Shown: positions 20,556 through 30,340, numbered from the stretch's first letter. The stretch is 64,000 bases of DNA from Gordonia araii NBRC 100433 (GCF_000241265.1 NZ_BAEE01000061.1:103165-167164), one strand, 5' to 3'. The notes: generated from the sequence alone by a model not told the origin. A program made the numbers and translations.

Positions 20556-21526
20556 GTCGCGACCGCGTCCGAGCCGGATGCCGACACGGCGTCGGTGGGT
20601 GGATCGAGCCGGAATGACGTCAGGCCGATCGAGCGGTAGGAATCGGCGAGCCGGTCGTACTTCTTGCGTGCTCGCACTAGCGGCGTCTCGGTCACGACGC
20701 TGGGCAACAGCCGGAAGGCGACGCGCAGCACCGCGTTGAATGCCGCGTACTCCACGTCGTGGCGCCGCGTCCACCGCATTGGCAGCACTTCGCGCGCGGA
20801 GGGCCGCATCGTGCCGTAGCCGAGGATTCCCGTGACGTGGCCCGCCACAGGAGTTACGACCGACCAGAGGGGGCCGACGGCAGCGGGGAGGAAGTCGGGC
20901 CGCGGGATTCGTCGTTGGCTCGCCACGACGGCGCGCAGCGTAGGTGTGACGGTGAGCCGATCGGCGGCGAAGCGGTCGTAGTAGACGGTCAACTCGTCGA
21001 AAGACTCCATGAGCCGGCCTCGCCCGGGTAGTTGCAGCCCGGCGACCACCTCGCGAAACCGATCCCACACCGCTTGGTTCTCGGCCTCGGTGAACGTTCG
21101 CCCGGCGAGTGCCTCGGCGGCGTTTCGGTGCATGAAGAAGGTGCTGATCAGGATCCAGTTCCACAGGTCGGGAGACAACGCGCTGTAGCGCTCGCCGTCG
21201 GCGCCGGTGCCCCGCACGTCGCGATGCAGATCGAGTAGTCGGCGCGACTCCGCTTCGCGATCGGCCGCGGTTCCGGCGAACACGAGTTGGTCGGAGGCGG
21301 CGGTGCGCAGCGCGCGTTGCCAGGGGGTGTACCGGACTCGGCCGGTGGCCTCCAGAGCGGCGGAGACTCCCGGGACCATCGCTTGGTCGAAGAGTGCTGC
21401 GGCGTAGAAGGCGATGAAGGTCGAACCGGCGACGCGCTCGAAGAAGTCGATGGCGCCGGTGACAGGCGGTGTGGCGCCACGCGGGTGCTCGTGCGATGTC
21501 GTGGTGGGGGTGATCGGGCAGGTCAT
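20522..21526 (-). CDS. MpaB/DUF2236-type oxygenase-like protein
   Basis: 334 residues of the DUF2236 family, which includes MpaB, latex-clearing protein Lcp and related heme or metal proteins. Recognisable pieces are the first helix region [33 protein letters not shown] with a TGR/R-rich turn, [16 protein letters not shown] and [18 protein letters not shown]. The conserved His and Arg of the DUF2236 core appear present. Substrate unknown; uncharacterised actinobacterial members are often linked to lipid or isoprenoid oxidation. GAGGAG before the ATG at 21526 fixes the start. Divergent from a TetR gene with twin operators between them. Confidence 0.78.
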   Translation of the reverse strand: MTCPITPTTTSHEHPRGATPPVTGAIDFFERVAGSTFIAFYAAALFDQAMVPGVSAALEATGRVRYTPWQRALRTAASDQLVFAGTAADREAESRRLLDLHRDVRGTGADGERYSALSPDLWNWILISTFFMHRNAAEALAGRTFTEAENQAVWDRFREVVAGLQLPGRGRLMESFDELTVYYDRFAADRLTVTPTLRAVVASQRRIPRPDFLPAAVGPLWSVVTPVAGHVTGILGYGTMRPSAREVLPMRWTRRHDVEYAAFNAVLRVAFRLLPSVVTETPLVRARKKYDRLADSYRSIGLTSFRLDPPTDAVSASGSDAVATQPVIGPRAAS

Positions 21527-21573
21527 GAAGTGCTCCTCGGTGGTCTTCACACGCTGGCGGCGCCTCGCAAATC

Positions 21574-21618
21574 TGGTGCTGTGCGACACCACAAGCTAAG
21601 TGGTGCTAGCCTGCACCA
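21574..21618. promoter_or_regulatory. Twin TetR-type operators between the oxygenase and TetR genes
   Basis: Two sites share the layout TGGTGC-N6-(A/G)CACCA: 21574-21591 and 21601-21618. The second is extended to GTGGTGC-TAGCCT-GCACCAC. Centres are 27 bp apart. They lie in the 131-bp divergent intergenic region and are the obvious binding sites for the adjacent repressor. Confidence 0.7.
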
Positions 21619-21657
21619 CAAACGACGGCGAGTCAAGAACCGACCGAAAGGTGACCG

Positions 21658-22320
21658 GTGGCGGGGGCAGAACGCGGATATGACGGCATTCCGGCGGCCG
21701 AGCGGCGAGCGGCCAGGAGAACGGCGCTGCTGGAGGCGACACTCGACTTGATCAGCGAGTCCGGTGCCGCGGCAGTGTCGAAGCGTTCGGTGTGCGCGCG
21801 GGCGCGTCTCAACGACCGCTACTTCTACGAGCATTTCGCCGACCGGGACGTGCTGCTGAGCGCGCTGGGGCAGGAACTTACCGCCGAGGGATTGCAGGCA
21901 GTCATCGGCAGCATGCTCCTTGAAGGAGGGGCGGTGGAGAACCGAGTCCGGGCAGCCGTCGACGCGGCGCTGGACTTCTTCTCCGAAGATCCGCGGCGTG
22001 GCCGGCTGCTCCTGGAATCGGGAGCCGATCGTGTGCTGCAGACCGAGCGGTTGTCCAGCATTCGTGCGATCGTGGACGCCGCCGTCGGCGTCGGGCCGTT
22101 GTTGTTCGGCGAGAATCGGCCCTCCGACGACGACCTGGAGGTCACCGCCTACATCCTGGTGAGCGGAAGCATGGACCTGCTCGCCGCCTGGCTCCGCGGC
22201 GAGTTGGCGGTGTCGCGCGAGGTGTTGGGCGATAGGGTCGTCGATCTGGTCTCCGCCGCGGTGGCGCGGGCGTCCGCTACTTCGGGTTGGGAGCAAGCGG
22301 GGCCGGCGCCCACCGGTTAG
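21658..22320 (+). CDS. TetR family transcriptional regulator
   Basis: 220 residues. The N-terminal helix-turn-helix has the TetR pattern: RTALLEATLDLISESGAAAVS, KRSVCARARLNDRYFYEHFADRDVLL, with the typical YFYEHFADRD recognition-helix end. The C-terminal domain binds an unknown ligand. GTG 21658 follows AAAGGTG. It is divergent from the MpaB-type oxygenase, and two matching inverted repeats lie between them, so it likely represses both itself and the oxygenase. Together the pair is inserted between gatA and pfkA, which are adjacent in M. tuberculosis (recalled). Confidence 0.88.
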   Translation: MAGAERGYDGIPAAERRAARRTALLEATLDLISESGAAAVSKRSVCARARLNDRYFYEHFADRDVLLSALGQELTAEGLQAVIGSMLLEGGAVENRVRAAVDAALDFFSEDPRRGRLLLESGADRVLQTERLSSIRAIVDAAVGVGPLLFGENRPSDDDLEVTAYILVSGSMDLLAAWLRGELAVSREVLGDRVVDLVSAAVARASATSGWEQAGPAPTG

Positions 22321-22362
22321 ATTGGGCGCAGACCCACCGAGTCCCCCGAGGAGGATCTGCGC

Positions 22363-23397
22363 ATGGCCCGCTACGGCATCCTGACGTCCGGGGGCGACTG
22401 TCCCGGCCTGAACGCGGTGATCCGAGCGATCGTGCTCGACGCCGACTCCGGCCACGAGACCTTCGAGTACGTCGGCTACCGCGACGGATTCTGGGGGCTG
22501 GTCTACGGCGAGACGATCGAACTCGACCGCACCGTGGTCCGCGGCATCTCCAAAGAGGGCGGCACGATCCTCGGCACCAGCCGCTTCGGTCCCTATACCG
22601 AACCCGACGGCGGGCCGGAGAACATCCGCAAGGCGATGGACCGGCTGGATGTCGACGGGGTGATCGCGATCGGCGGCGACGGAACGATGGCCGCAGCTGC
22701 GCGGCTGTACGGTGACGGCATCCCCACCGTCGGGGTCCCCAAGACGATCGATAACGACCTGGCCGCCACCGACTACACCTTTGGTTTCAACACCGCCGTC
22801 GAGATCGCCACCGAGGCCGTCGACCGACTGCGCACGACCGGCAACTCGCATCGCCGGTGCATGGTGCTCGAGGTGATGGGCCGGCACGCCGGCTGGATCG
22901 CGCTGTATTCGGGCATGGCAGGCGGGGCGCACGCCATTCTCATCCCCGAGGCGGCCGAGTCGCTGGAGCAAGTATGCGCATGGGTGACCAGCGTCCGCGA
23001 CCGTGGCCGTTCGCCGATGATCGTCGTCGCCGAGGGCTTCACCCTGCCGGAGATGGACGAAGCGCATTCGCACAAGGGGCTCGACGGGTTCAACCGCCCG
23101 CGCCTCGGCGGCATCGGTGAGATCCTCGCTCCGCTCATCGAGGAGAAGACCGGCATCGAGACGCGGGCGACCGTCCTCGGCCACATCCAGCGGGGCGGCG
23201 TGCCGAGTGCGTGGGACCGTGTGCTGGGCACCCGGTTCGGCTTCGCCGTTCCCGAACTCATCGCCGACGGCGGGTGGGGCCAGATGCTCGCGCTGCGAGG
23301 CACCGACATCATTCGCGTGCCGTTCTCCGAAGCGGTGGGCCACACCAAGAACGTGCCGTTGGATCTCTACGGCGAGGCGCGCGCGGCCTTCGGCTGA
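22363..23397 (+). CDS. pfkA: 6-phosphofructokinase
   Basis: 344 residues of the PfkA superfamily. The ATP/PPi discriminating positions are readable: IGGDGTM has Gly where PPi-dependent enzymes have Asp (predicts ATP use), while GVPKTIDNDL has Lys in the second position, the combination of actinobacterial ATP-PFKs that evolved from PPi enzymes. The substrate motifs EVMGRHAGWIAL, VVAEGF and LGHIQRGGVPSAWDR are complete. It makes fructose 1,6-bisphosphate in glycolysis. GAGGAGGATCTGC precedes ATG 22363. Downstream is repeat array C. Confidence 0.94.
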   Translation: MARYGILTSGGDCPGLNAVIRAIVLDADSGHETFEYVGYRDGFWGLVYGETIELDRTVVRGISKEGGTILGTSRFGPYTEPDGGPENIRKAMDRLDVDGVIAIGGDGTMAAAARLYGDGIPTVGVPKTIDNDLAATDYTFGFNTAVEIATEAVDRLRTTGNSHRRCMVLEVMGRHAGWIALYSGMAGGAHAILIPEAAESLEQVCAWVTSVRDRGRSPMIVVAEGFTLPEMDEAHSHKGLDGFNRPRLGGIGEILAPLIEEKTGIETRATVLGHIQRGGVPSAWDRVLGTRFGFAVPELIADGGWGQMLALRGTDIIRVPFSEAVGHTKNVPLDLYGEARAAFG

Positions 23398-23406
23398 CGG
23401 CGCACC

Positions 23407-23630
23407 GGGTCTCGATACACCCGCTCCTCCGTCGCGGGCACTCGACCACCCAATTTGGGCAGCTGCCCACTCGGCGTAGGTGAGGTGCCCACTGGGCGTG
23501 GGTGGGGTGCCCACTCGGCGTGGGTGGGGTGCCCACTGGGCGAGGGCGAGGTGCCCACTCGGCGAGGGTGGGCGGGCTGTGAACGGTGGTCGAGTGCCGG
23601 CGAGCGAAGCGAGGCGGTGTATCGAGACCC
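23407..23630. repeat. 22-bp repeat array C bracketed by inverted REP-like elements
   Basis: Five units of 22 bp occupy 23463-23572 (starts 23463, 23485, 23507, 23529, 23551): the last four begin GTGCCCACT, the first CTGCCCACT, followed by (C/G)GGCG and a purine/GT tail alternating GGGTGGG and GAG ends. Left and right lie inverted copies of the REP-like element: GGGTCTCGATACACC...CTCGACCACC at 23407-23450 and GGTGGTCGAGTGCC...GTATCGAGACCC at 23585-23630. It fills most of the 351-bp gap between pfkA and gatB; I see no gene in this gap. Confidence 0.9.
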
Positions 23631-23748
23631 CGTGAGATGACATGCCAACCCTCGTCGCACCCGGCGGCGGTACCGGCAGGAACCGCGGCGACCGCGGACG
23701 GATCGACCAATGGTCGAGCGGGTGTTCGCCAACGATAGGATTGGACGC

Positions 23749-25251
23749 ATGACTGCGCCTGCCACCGAACTCATGGAGTTCGACGACGTCATCGCCGCTT
23801 ACGACCCCGTGCTGGGGATGGAGGTGCACGTCGAGCTGGGAACCGCGACGAAGATGTTCTGCGGCTGCCCGACCGCATTCGGCGCCGAGCCGAACACGCA
23901 GGTATGCCCGGTCTGCATCGGCCTCCCCGGATCGCTGCCCGTCGCGAACGCCGCGGCCATCGAGTCCGCCATCCGCATCGGCCTGGCCCTCAACTGCTCC
24001 ATCCGCCCGTCGAGCGTGTTCGCGCGGAAGAACTACTTCTACCCCGACCAGCCGAAGAACTACCAGATCAGCCAGTACGACGAGCCGATCGCCTACGACG
24101 GTCATCTCGACGTCGTGCTCGCCGACGGTACGGAGTGGCGGGTGGAGATCGAGCGCGCGCACATGGAGGAGGACACCGGCAAGTCGCTGCACATCGGCGG
24201 CACCGGGCGCATCCACGGCGCCAGCCATTCGCTGCTCGACTACAACAGGGCGGGAGTCCCGCTGGTGGAAATCGTCACCCGGCCCATCACCGGTGCGGGC
24301 GAACGCGCACCCGAGGTCGCCCGCGCCTACGTGACCGCGCTGCGCGACCTCCTCAAGGCCCTCGGCGTCTCCGACGTACGGATGGACCAGGGTTCGCTGC
24401 GCTGCGACGCCAACGTGTCGCTGATGCCCAAGGGGGCGGCCGAGTTCGGCACGCGCACCGAGACCAAGAATGTGAACTCGCTCAAGAGCGTCGAGGTCGC
24501 CGTGCATTACGAAATGTGCCGTCAAGGCGCCCTGCTGAGCAGCGGCGGGGAAGTCGTCCAGGAGACCCGCCACTTCCAAGAGGGCGACGGGACGACGTCG
24601 GCCGGCCGCCGCAAGGAGACCGCGGAGGACTACCGCTACTTCCCCGAGCCCGACCTGCCGCCGGTGACCCCCGACCCGGCGTGGATCGAGGAGTTGCGCG
24701 GCACGATGCCCGAGCTGCCGTGGGTGCGCCGCGCCCGCATCCAGCAGGAGTGGGGAGTGTCCGACGAGGTCATGCGCGACCTGGTCAACGTCGGCGCCAT
24801 CGATCTCATCATTGCGACGGCTGACGCCGGAGCGTCACCGGAGGCCGCGCGCAGCTGGTGGGTGTCCTTCCTCGCGCAGCAGGCCAACAGCCGCAACACG
24901 GAATTGGCGTCGTTGCCGATCACCCCGGCCCAGGTCGCGCGGGTCATCGCCCTGGTCGACGAGGGTAAACTGACGAACAAACTGGCCCAGCAGGTCGTCG
25001 TCGGCGTTCTCGACGGCGAAGGCGAGCCCGACGAGGTGGTTGCGGCGCGCGGGCTAGAGGTCGTGCGCGACGACTCCGCCCTGCAGCAGGCCGTCGACGA
25101 CGCGCTCGCGGCGAACCCCGACATCGTCGAGAAGATTCGCGGCGGCAAGGTGGCCGCTGCGGGCAAGATCGTCGGCGACGTCATGAAGGCGACTCGCGGT
25201 CAGGCGGATCCGGCACGCGTCAAGGAACTGGTCCTCAAAGCCTGCGAGTAG
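23749..25251 (+). CDS. gatB: Glu-tRNA(Gln)/Asp-tRNA(Asn) amidotransferase subunit B
   Basis: 500 residues. [16 protein letters not shown] start ([15 protein letters not shown]), the zinc site MFCGCPTAF and VCPVCIG, the kinase/amidation motifs [29 protein letters not shown] and RCDANVSL, and a C-terminal YqeY-like tRNA-binding tail with [20 protein letters not shown]. It phosphorylates and amidates Glu-tRNA(Gln). It is separated from gatCA by pfkA and the oxygenase/TetR pair. The ATG at 23749 gives the normal N-terminus; an earlier in-frame start at 23710 is unlikely. Confidence 0.96.
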   Translation: MTAPATELMEFDDVIAAYDPVLGMEVHVELGTATKMFCGCPTAFGAEPNTQVCPVCIGLPGSLPVANAAAIESAIRIGLALNCSIRPSSVFARKNYFYPDQPKNYQISQYDEPIAYDGHLDVVLADGTEWRVEIERAHMEEDTGKSLHIGGTGRIHGASHSLLDYNRAGVPLVEIVTRPITGAGERAPEVARAYVTALRDLLKALGVSDVRMDQGSLRCDANVSLMPKGAAEFGTRTETKNVNSLKSVEVAVHYEMCRQGALLSSGGEVVQETRHFQEGDGTTSAGRRKETAEDYRYFPEPDLPPVTPDPAWIEELRGTMPELPWVRRARIQQEWGVSDEVMRDLVNVGAIDLIIATADAGASPEAARSWWVSFLAQQANSRNTELASLPITPAQVARVIALVDEGKLTNKLAQQVVVGVLDGEGEPDEVVAARGLEVVRDDSALQQAVDDALAANPDIVEKIRGGKVAAAGKIVGDVMKATRGQADPARVKELVLKACE

Positions 25252-25256
25252 CCCGC

Positions 25257-26441
25257 CTACATGCGGTCTTCGCCGCCACCGGCGCCGCCGGGCACCAGGA
25301 ACCGGACGACGCGCTCGTCCTGAGTGACGACCTTCGAGCCGTACTGTTTGTTGACCGTCGCGAACTGGATGAGTCCGTTGCCGACCGGACGCATCCGCCC
25401 GATCGCCCCGTACTGCTTCTCCAGGACGACGGTGGGCTTGTCGATCGACGGCTTCTCCGGGGTCGGTGCGCGCAGCGTTTCGATCCGCTGGGTGCGCTGG
25501 GTGGAAACGGCGATCATATCCTCCACGACAGCGCAGCCGCCCAGGCCGGGCTTATCCGGCCACGACCACACGGTGCGCAGCGATCTGCCCGACACCTGCG
25601 ACAACCGGTCCGCGTTGGCGGTGCCGTCCGCGACGAAGATCGTGCTGTTCGACGGGCACAGCGCCGGATTGGAGCCGACGCCCGATGCCAGGATCTTCGG
25701 CCGGGGATTGCGGCCCGAGGAGAACTCGGTCACCAGCAGCACCTTCCCGGCCAGCGAATTGGGGTCGTTGGCCGCCGCGGGATTGCCGGCGTCACCGGTG
25801 GCGACGATCAGCTCGCCGGTGGACCGGAAGAACATCGACCCGAGGTTGCCGGTGCGCCCCTTGGGGATGCCGGTGAGGATCGGCTTGGGGACGTCGCCGT
25901 GCGCGATGCGGACGATGCGGTTATCGGTGGGAGTGGTGACGTAGGCGTACCAGAGCTTGTCCTGGTTGTACGTCGGCGACTGGGCGAAATCGATCAGTCC
26001 ACCGTCGCCGGAGGCGTCGACGCCGGGAATCGTCATGAGGACTTTGTGTTCGGAGAAGCGCTGGGCCCTGATGATCTTGCCTGTGGTGCGTTCGGCGACG
26101 ACGGTGAACGATCCGCTGGCGTCGGCGGGGGTCACAGCGGCCGTGGAGTCCAGGCAGGTGGTGATGACGTTGGGGTCGGGATCGACGCACGGTCCGGGCG
26201 GGGGCGACGGCAGGCCGGGCGGCGGAGGCGGCGGCGTTCTGGGCGGCCGCTTGATCTCGAAGGACTCGTTGTTCTTGGAGAAGGGCCCGGCGTTGCGGTC
26301 GTTGTCCTGCTTGCTGAAATCGGCGCATCCGCTGACGGTGGCGGCGGCGAGCGCGGCGGCGGCGCAGAAGGCCAGCACGGTGCGGAATCGGCGACGCGGG
26401 CGGCGCGACGGGCGCGCGGCATCGGCGGCGGAGACGGGCAT
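25257..26441 (-). CDS. LppZ-like lipoprotein, glucose/sorbosone dehydrogenase-like propeller
   Basis: 394 residues. Basic N-terminus, hydrophobic stretch and lipobox VSGC with Cys39. A proline-rich linker (RTPPPPPPGLPSPPPGP) follows, then a beta-propeller related to the sorbosone dehydrogenase family: MFFRSTGELIVATGDAG, LAGKVLLVTEF, SNPALCPSNSTIFVADG and MRPVGNGLIQFATVN. Four cysteines in the mature protein may form disulfides. It should be anchored outside the membrane; no cofactor binding is demonstrated. ATG 26441 is chosen because the signal peptide starts there. It matches Rv3006 (LppZ) in position, divergent from the DoxX gene. Confidence 0.83.
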   Translation of the reverse strand: MPVSAADAARPSRRPRRRFRTVLAFCAAAALAAATVSGCADFSKQDNDRNAGPFSKNNESFEIKRPPRTPPPPPPGLPSPPPGPCVDPDPNVITTCLDSTAAVTPADASGSFTVVAERTTGKIIRAQRFSEHKVLMTIPGVDASGDGGLIDFAQSPTYNQDKLWYAYVTTPTDNRIVRIAHGDVPKPILTGIPKGRTGNLGSMFFRSTGELIVATGDAGNPAAANDPNSLAGKVLLVTEFSSGRNPRPKILASGVGSNPALCPSNSTIFVADGTANADRLSQVSGRSLRTVWSWPDKPGLGGCAVVEDMIAVSTQRTQRIETLRAPTPEKPSIDKPTVVLEKQYGAIGRMRPVGNGLIQFATVNKQYGSKVVTQDERVVRFLVPGGAGGGEDRM

Positions 26442-26626
26442 GCAGACCAGCCTAGCGATTCCCCGTAGAACTCCGCCGTCGAGACCGTTCGGATGTCGCC
26501 CGATCGGGTGACGGGTGCGCCGAATGGGCGGCGATCCGCTGCTGCGACGGTGCCGAGCGCCGACGATCCCGACCAGTCTCGTCGCGTCGCGCTCAGAACG
26601 GTGCGATTTCGCGCTAGCGTGGTGCA

Positions 26627-27817
26627 ATGGGTTCCCATCATCGTGACGAATCGGATGACGCCGAACGCGACGACAGGCACCGCGTCGAGCAGTCGAGGAT
26701 TCCCGCGCCGCCCAGCGGATTCGCCCGGGTGGACAGTCTCGACGACTTCGACACCTTCCCGCGCGCGTCCCGGTCGGGCGACGACCCGCCGGCCGACACG
26801 TCTGCCGTCACCGAACCGATAGCGGCCGAGGCGACCGGTTCGGAGACCGGCGCGACCGGCCCTGCCTCGGATACCGAGGCGGCCACCCCGTCGAACATCA
26901 AGCCGGCGAAGACCGAGCGCCGCTCGCACAGGTGGAATCGGCGCCCGTCGATCTCCGACGAGACGAAGGTCTCGCTCGACGATTCCGAGGCGGAGTCCGA
27001 GACCGTCTCCATCAGCGACATGATCAACCAGCCGCCGCTGCCCGAAACCGTTCCCACCGAGGCGGTGCACTCCGATCTCGGCAATGCCTACGACGACACC
27101 GAGGCCCTCGCCGTCGTTCCGGCTGCTGCGCTGCCGGAGGCCTACACCGAGGAGCACGCCGGCACCGGCGAGCCCTACGAGGAGCACGGCGAGGCGCTGC
27201 GCAGCCGTCGCATCACCGAGCTGGAAGACGAAGTCGAGACGCTGCGCAAGACGTCGCGTCGCGGCACCACCGACCTCGGACTGCTGGTCCTGCGCCTGGC
27301 GGTGGGCGCGTACCTCGCCGTCGACGGGTTCCGCAAGGTGTTCGGCTGGCTGGGCGGACCGTCGCTCAACGGGTTCGAAGCCGACCTGCTGAACACGGCC
27401 AATCCCGAGATCGGGTTCGCCAGGCAGTCGGCCGGCATCATCGCCGTCGCGTGGTCGGTCACCGAGATCGTCGTCGGGATCGTCTTGATCGCCGGCTTCC
27501 TCACCCCGCTCATCGCCGCGGCCGGGCTGGCGGTCGCCGCGCTGGACCTCGCCTTCGGCGTCACCGTGGCCGGTGGCGTTCACCTGTTCGCCGACGAGCG
27601 CGGATCCGTCGCCTTCCAGGCCGCGCTGGTTGCGATGCTCGTCGTGATCATTCTCTGCGGGCCGGGCCGCTATTCGCTCGACGGGACGCGTGGCTGGGCA
27701 CGACGGCCCGGGATCGGGTCCGTCTCGATGGTGCTCGTCGGCATCGCCGCCGCGGTGCTGGTGTGGTGGTTGTTCAACGGCACGAATCCGCTGAATTCAC
27801 CCGGCAACCCCGGGTAG
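26627..27817 (+). CDS. DoxX family membrane protein with long acidic N-terminal domain
   Basis: 396 residues. The first about 215 are low-complexity, acidic and Ser/Thr/Pro-rich with a short coiled segment ITELEDEVETLRK. The rest is a DoxX four-helix membrane domain: LGLLVLRLAVGAYLAVDGFRKVFGWLGG, GFLTPLIAAAGLAVAALDLAFGV (each cited for its core), RGSVAFQAALVAMLVVI and a final helix before GTNPLNSP. DoxX proteins occur in membrane redox complexes (for example with SodA and SseA in M. tuberculosis), but no partner is encoded here. It is the Rv3005c position. The N-terminal extension is much longer than the 150-residue family core. Confidence 0.82.
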   Translation: MGSHHRDESDDAERDDRHRVEQSRIPAPPSGFARVDSLDDFDTFPRASRSGDDPPADTSAVTEPIAAEATGSETGATGPASDTEAATPSNIKPAKTERRSHRWNRRPSISDETKVSLDDSEAESETVSISDMINQPPLPETVPTEAVHSDLGNAYDDTEALAVVPAAALPEAYTEEHAGTGEPYEEHGEALRSRRITELEDEVETLRKTSRRGTTDLGLLVLRLAVGAYLAVDGFRKVFGWLGGPSLNGFEADLLNTANPEIGFARQSAGIIAVAWSVTEIVVGIVLIAGFLTPLIAAAGLAVAALDLAFGVTVAGGVHLFADERGSVAFQAALVAMLVVIILCGPGRYSLDGTRGWARRPGIGSVSMVLVGIAAAVLVWWLFNGTNPLNSPGNPG

Positions 27818-27824
27818 CGCAGGC

Positions 27825-29669
27825 TCAGTCCACCTGGCGGACGGCGCCCTTGTCGGCCGAGGTCGCCAGCTTCGCGTAGGCGCGCAGCGCCTTGGTGACC
27901 GGCCGGTCGCGGTTCTGAGGCTGCCACGGATTCTCCGAAGCCTCCATGGCAGCACGACGCTGCGCGAGGACCTCGTCGTCGACGAGGACCTTGAGGGTTC
28001 GACTCGCGACGTCGATGAGGATCTCGTCGCCGTTCTCGACCAGGCCGATCGTGCCGCCCGCCGCCGCCTCGGGGGAGACGTGGCCGATGACTAGGCCCGA
28101 CGATCCGCCGGAGAATCGACCATCGGTGACCAGACCGCAGAACTTGCCCATCCCGGTGCCCTTCATGAAGGCGGTCGGGTGCAGCATCTCCTGCATGCCC
28201 GGTCCGCCGGCCGGCCCCTCGTAGCGGATGACCAGGACCTCGCCCTTCTGGAGTTCCTTGGACAGGATGGCGTGGACCGCGTCCTCCTGGCTCTCGACGA
28301 CGCGCGCCGGGCCTTGGAAGTGCCACAGCGACTCGTCGACGCCCGCGGTCTTCAGGACCGCGCCGTCGGGCGCGAGGTTGCCGTGCAGGACGCACAGGCC
28401 TCCCTCGACGGTGTAGGCGTGCTCCTTGTCGCGGATGCAGCCGTCGGCGGCGTCGGTGTCCAGCGACTCCCACCGGTTCGACGTGGAGAACGGCTCGGTG
28501 GTGCGGACCCCGCCGGGTGCGGCGTGGAACAGCTCGATCGCCTCGTCGGTGGCCGTTCCGCTGCGGATGTCCCAGTCGGCGAGGTATTCCTTCAGCGACG
28601 GCGAGTGGACCGGGGCGACGTTCTGGTTGAGCAGTCCCGCGCGGTTCAGCTCGCCGAGGATCGCCGGGATGCCGCCGGCGCGATGCACGTGCTCCATGTA
28701 GTACTTCGGCGAGTTCGGCGCGACCTTGGCCAGGCACGGAACGTTGCGCGAGATCCGGTCGATGTCGTGCAGTGTGAAGTCGATGCCGGCCTCCTGGGCG
28801 GCGGCCAGAATGTGCAGAACCGTGTTGGTCGAGCCGCCCATGGCGACGTCGAGGGCCATCGCGTTCTCGAAGGCTTCCCGGGTTGCCACGTTGCGGGGCA
28901 GGACCGACTCGTCGTCGTCACGGTAGTACCGGGTGGCGATGTCGACGATCAACTCGCCCGCCCTGGTGAACAGGTTGCGGCGGGCGACCTGCGTGGCCAG
29001 GGTGGAACCGTTGCCTGGCAGCGAGAGCCCGAGCGCCTCGGTCAGGCAGTTCATCGAGTTGGCGGTGAACATGCCCGAGCACGATCCGCACGTCGGACAG
29101 GCGGAGCGCTCGACGGTCAGCAGATCCTCGTCGTTGACGTTGCTGTCGGCCGACGCGGTGATCGCGTCGACCAGGTCCAGGCCGGGATGGACGACGCCGT
29201 TGACGACAACGGACGTGCCGGCTTCCATCGGGCCGCCGGAGACGAACACCGTCGGGATGTTCAGCCGCATCGCGGCGTTGAGCATGCCCGGGGTGATCTT
29301 GTCGCAGTTGGAGATGCAGACCAGCGCGTCCGCGGTGTGCGCGTTGACCATGTACTCGACCGAGTCGGCGATGATCTCACGGCTGGGCAGCGAGTAGAGC
29401 ATGCCGCCGTGGCCCATGGCGATGCCGTCGTCGACGGCGATGGTGTGGAACTCGCGGGGGACGCCACCGGCTGCAGTGATGGCCTCGGCGACGATGTCGC
29501 CGACGTTCTTGAGGTGGACGTGGCCGGGCACGAACTGGGTGTACGAGTTCGAGATGGCGACGATGGGCTTGCCGAAGTCGTCGTCGGTCATACCGGTGGC
29601 GCGCCAGAGGGCGCGCGCGCCGGCGGCCTCCCGGCCGACGGTGGTGGTGCGTGACCGAAGGGCTGGCAT
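27825..29669 (-). CDS. ilvD: Dihydroxy-acid dehydratase
   Basis: 614 residues, full length. The Fe-S cluster cysteines are in [12 protein letters not shown] and [58 protein letters not shown] (core [14 protein letters not shown]) and GHVSPEAA complete the active site. It makes the 2-oxo acids of valine and isoleucine synthesis. It is convergent with the DoxX gene, 7 bp apart. In M. tuberculosis ilvD lies elsewhere (Rv0189c, recalled), so its place here next to ilvBNC is a lineage difference that joins most of the pathway in one region. Confidence 0.96.
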   Translation of the reverse strand: MPALRSRTTTVGREAAGARALWRATGMTDDDFGKPIVAISNSYTQFVPGHVHLKNVGDIVAEAITAAGGVPREFHTIAVDDGIAMGHGGMLYSLPSREIIADSVEYMVNAHTADALVCISNCDKITPGMLNAAMRLNIPTVFVSGGPMEAGTSVVVNGVVHPGLDLVDAITASADSNVNDEDLLTVERSACPTCGSCSGMFTANSMNCLTEALGLSLPGNGSTLATQVARRNLFTRAGELIVDIATRYYRDDDESVLPRNVATREAFENAMALDVAMGGSTNTVLHILAAAQEAGIDFTLHDIDRISRNVPCLAKVAPNSPKYYMEHVHRAGGIPAILGELNRAGLLNQNVAPVHSPSLKEYLADWDIRSGTATDEAIELFHAAPGGVRTTEPFSTSNRWESLDTDAADGCIRDKEHAYTVEGGLCVLHGNLAPDGAVLKTAGVDESLWHFQGPARVVESQEDAVHAILSKELQKGEVLVIRYEGPAGGPGMQEMLHPTAFMKGTGMGKFCGLVTDGRFSGGSSGLVIGHVSPEAAAGGTIGLVENGDEILIDVASRTLKVLVDDEVLAQRRAAMEASENPWQPQNRDRPVTKALRAYAKLATSADKGAVRQVD

Positions 29670-29781
29670 GGGATTCCTCGCTATACGTCTGGTACTGAGC
29701 CCGGCTCAGGGCTGGTGAGCGCTGGGTGCAAGCTACTCGTCACATTCTACGCGCCGAGGGCCAGCGATTATTCCCCTGCGC

Positions 29782-29816
29782 GGTTGTTTGTGACCAGCAT
29801 GCGGTCACAAACGACC
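29782..29816. terminator. Hairpin between the PH-domain gene and ilvD, family P1 copy 2
   Basis: GGTTGTTTGTGACC and GGTCACAAACGACC form a 14-bp stem with one G-T pair around the loop AGCATGC. It lies 13 bp past the stop of the minus-strand PH-domain gene. It is the same element as 17890-17926. Confidence 0.7.
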
Positions 29817-29828
29817 ACGCTTTGGCGG

Positions 29829-30281
29829 TTAGTCGTCCTCGGCGTTGCGTGCCTGTTCCTCGGCCGCGAAGGGGTCGGGCACGCGGCCGCCGCTGCGCTC
29901 CGCGATGGCGGGCAGATCGGTGAAGCCGACGGCGGGCAGCGGCACGCGGTCGCCGAGGGTGGTGACCGCGCGCGTCGCCGACCACTTGGGGAACTGCAGG
30001 CCGGCCAGGTCGTCCCAGGCGACGCGGTCGGTGCGGAACGTGCGTACCGCGGTGAGGCCGTCGTCGTCGACGACGGTCCGCAGCCGCCGGATCCACAGGA
30101 TGAGGACGACCGGGGCCAGCAGAACCCACCCGAAGTAGCGGAGATCGATCCCGGCGAAGATGAGGGCGATCACCAGCACGCCGATCGTCGCGAGATAGGC
30201 CACGCCGGACAGCCGGATCACCAGCGGCTCGGCCGAGTCGCCGTCGGAGTGGGGGGTCGCGGGGGAGTCAGAGTCAGCCAC
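29829..30281 (-). CDS. PH domain-containing membrane protein (Cfp6-like)
   Basis: 150 residues. Two adjacent transmembrane segments (SGVAYLATIGVLVIALIFAG, then YFGWVLLAPVVLILWI) are followed by a bacterial PH domain (VVDDDGLTAVRTFRTDRVAWDDLAGLQFP, core DRVAWDDLAGL). The acidic tail ends EEQARNAEDD. It matches Rv3004 (Cfp6), a low-molecular-weight antigen of unknown function. The GTG at 30281 is chosen because upstream in-frame codons overlap the ilvB promoter and leader region on the other strand. Confidence 0.8.
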   Translation of the reverse strand: MADSDSPATPHSDGDSAEPLVIRLSGVAYLATIGVLVIALIFAGIDLRYFGWVLLAPVVLILWIRRLRTVVDDDGLTAVRTFRTDRVAWDDLAGLQFPKWSATRAVTTLGDRVPLPAVGFTDLPAIAERSGGRVPDPFAAEEQARNAEDD

Positions 30282-30340
30282 GGGCCCATTGTCGCACCCG
30301 GTTCGCCCCTGCTTCGCCGGCACCCGTGGGGCACCCCGGT

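Noticed and set aside
21547..24579. 1010-codon open frame on the minus strand
   Set aside because: It lies opposite the well-supported TetR, pfkA and gatB genes, has no recognisable domain, and is of the low-complexity Arg/Gly/Val-rich type common in antisense of GC-rich genes.
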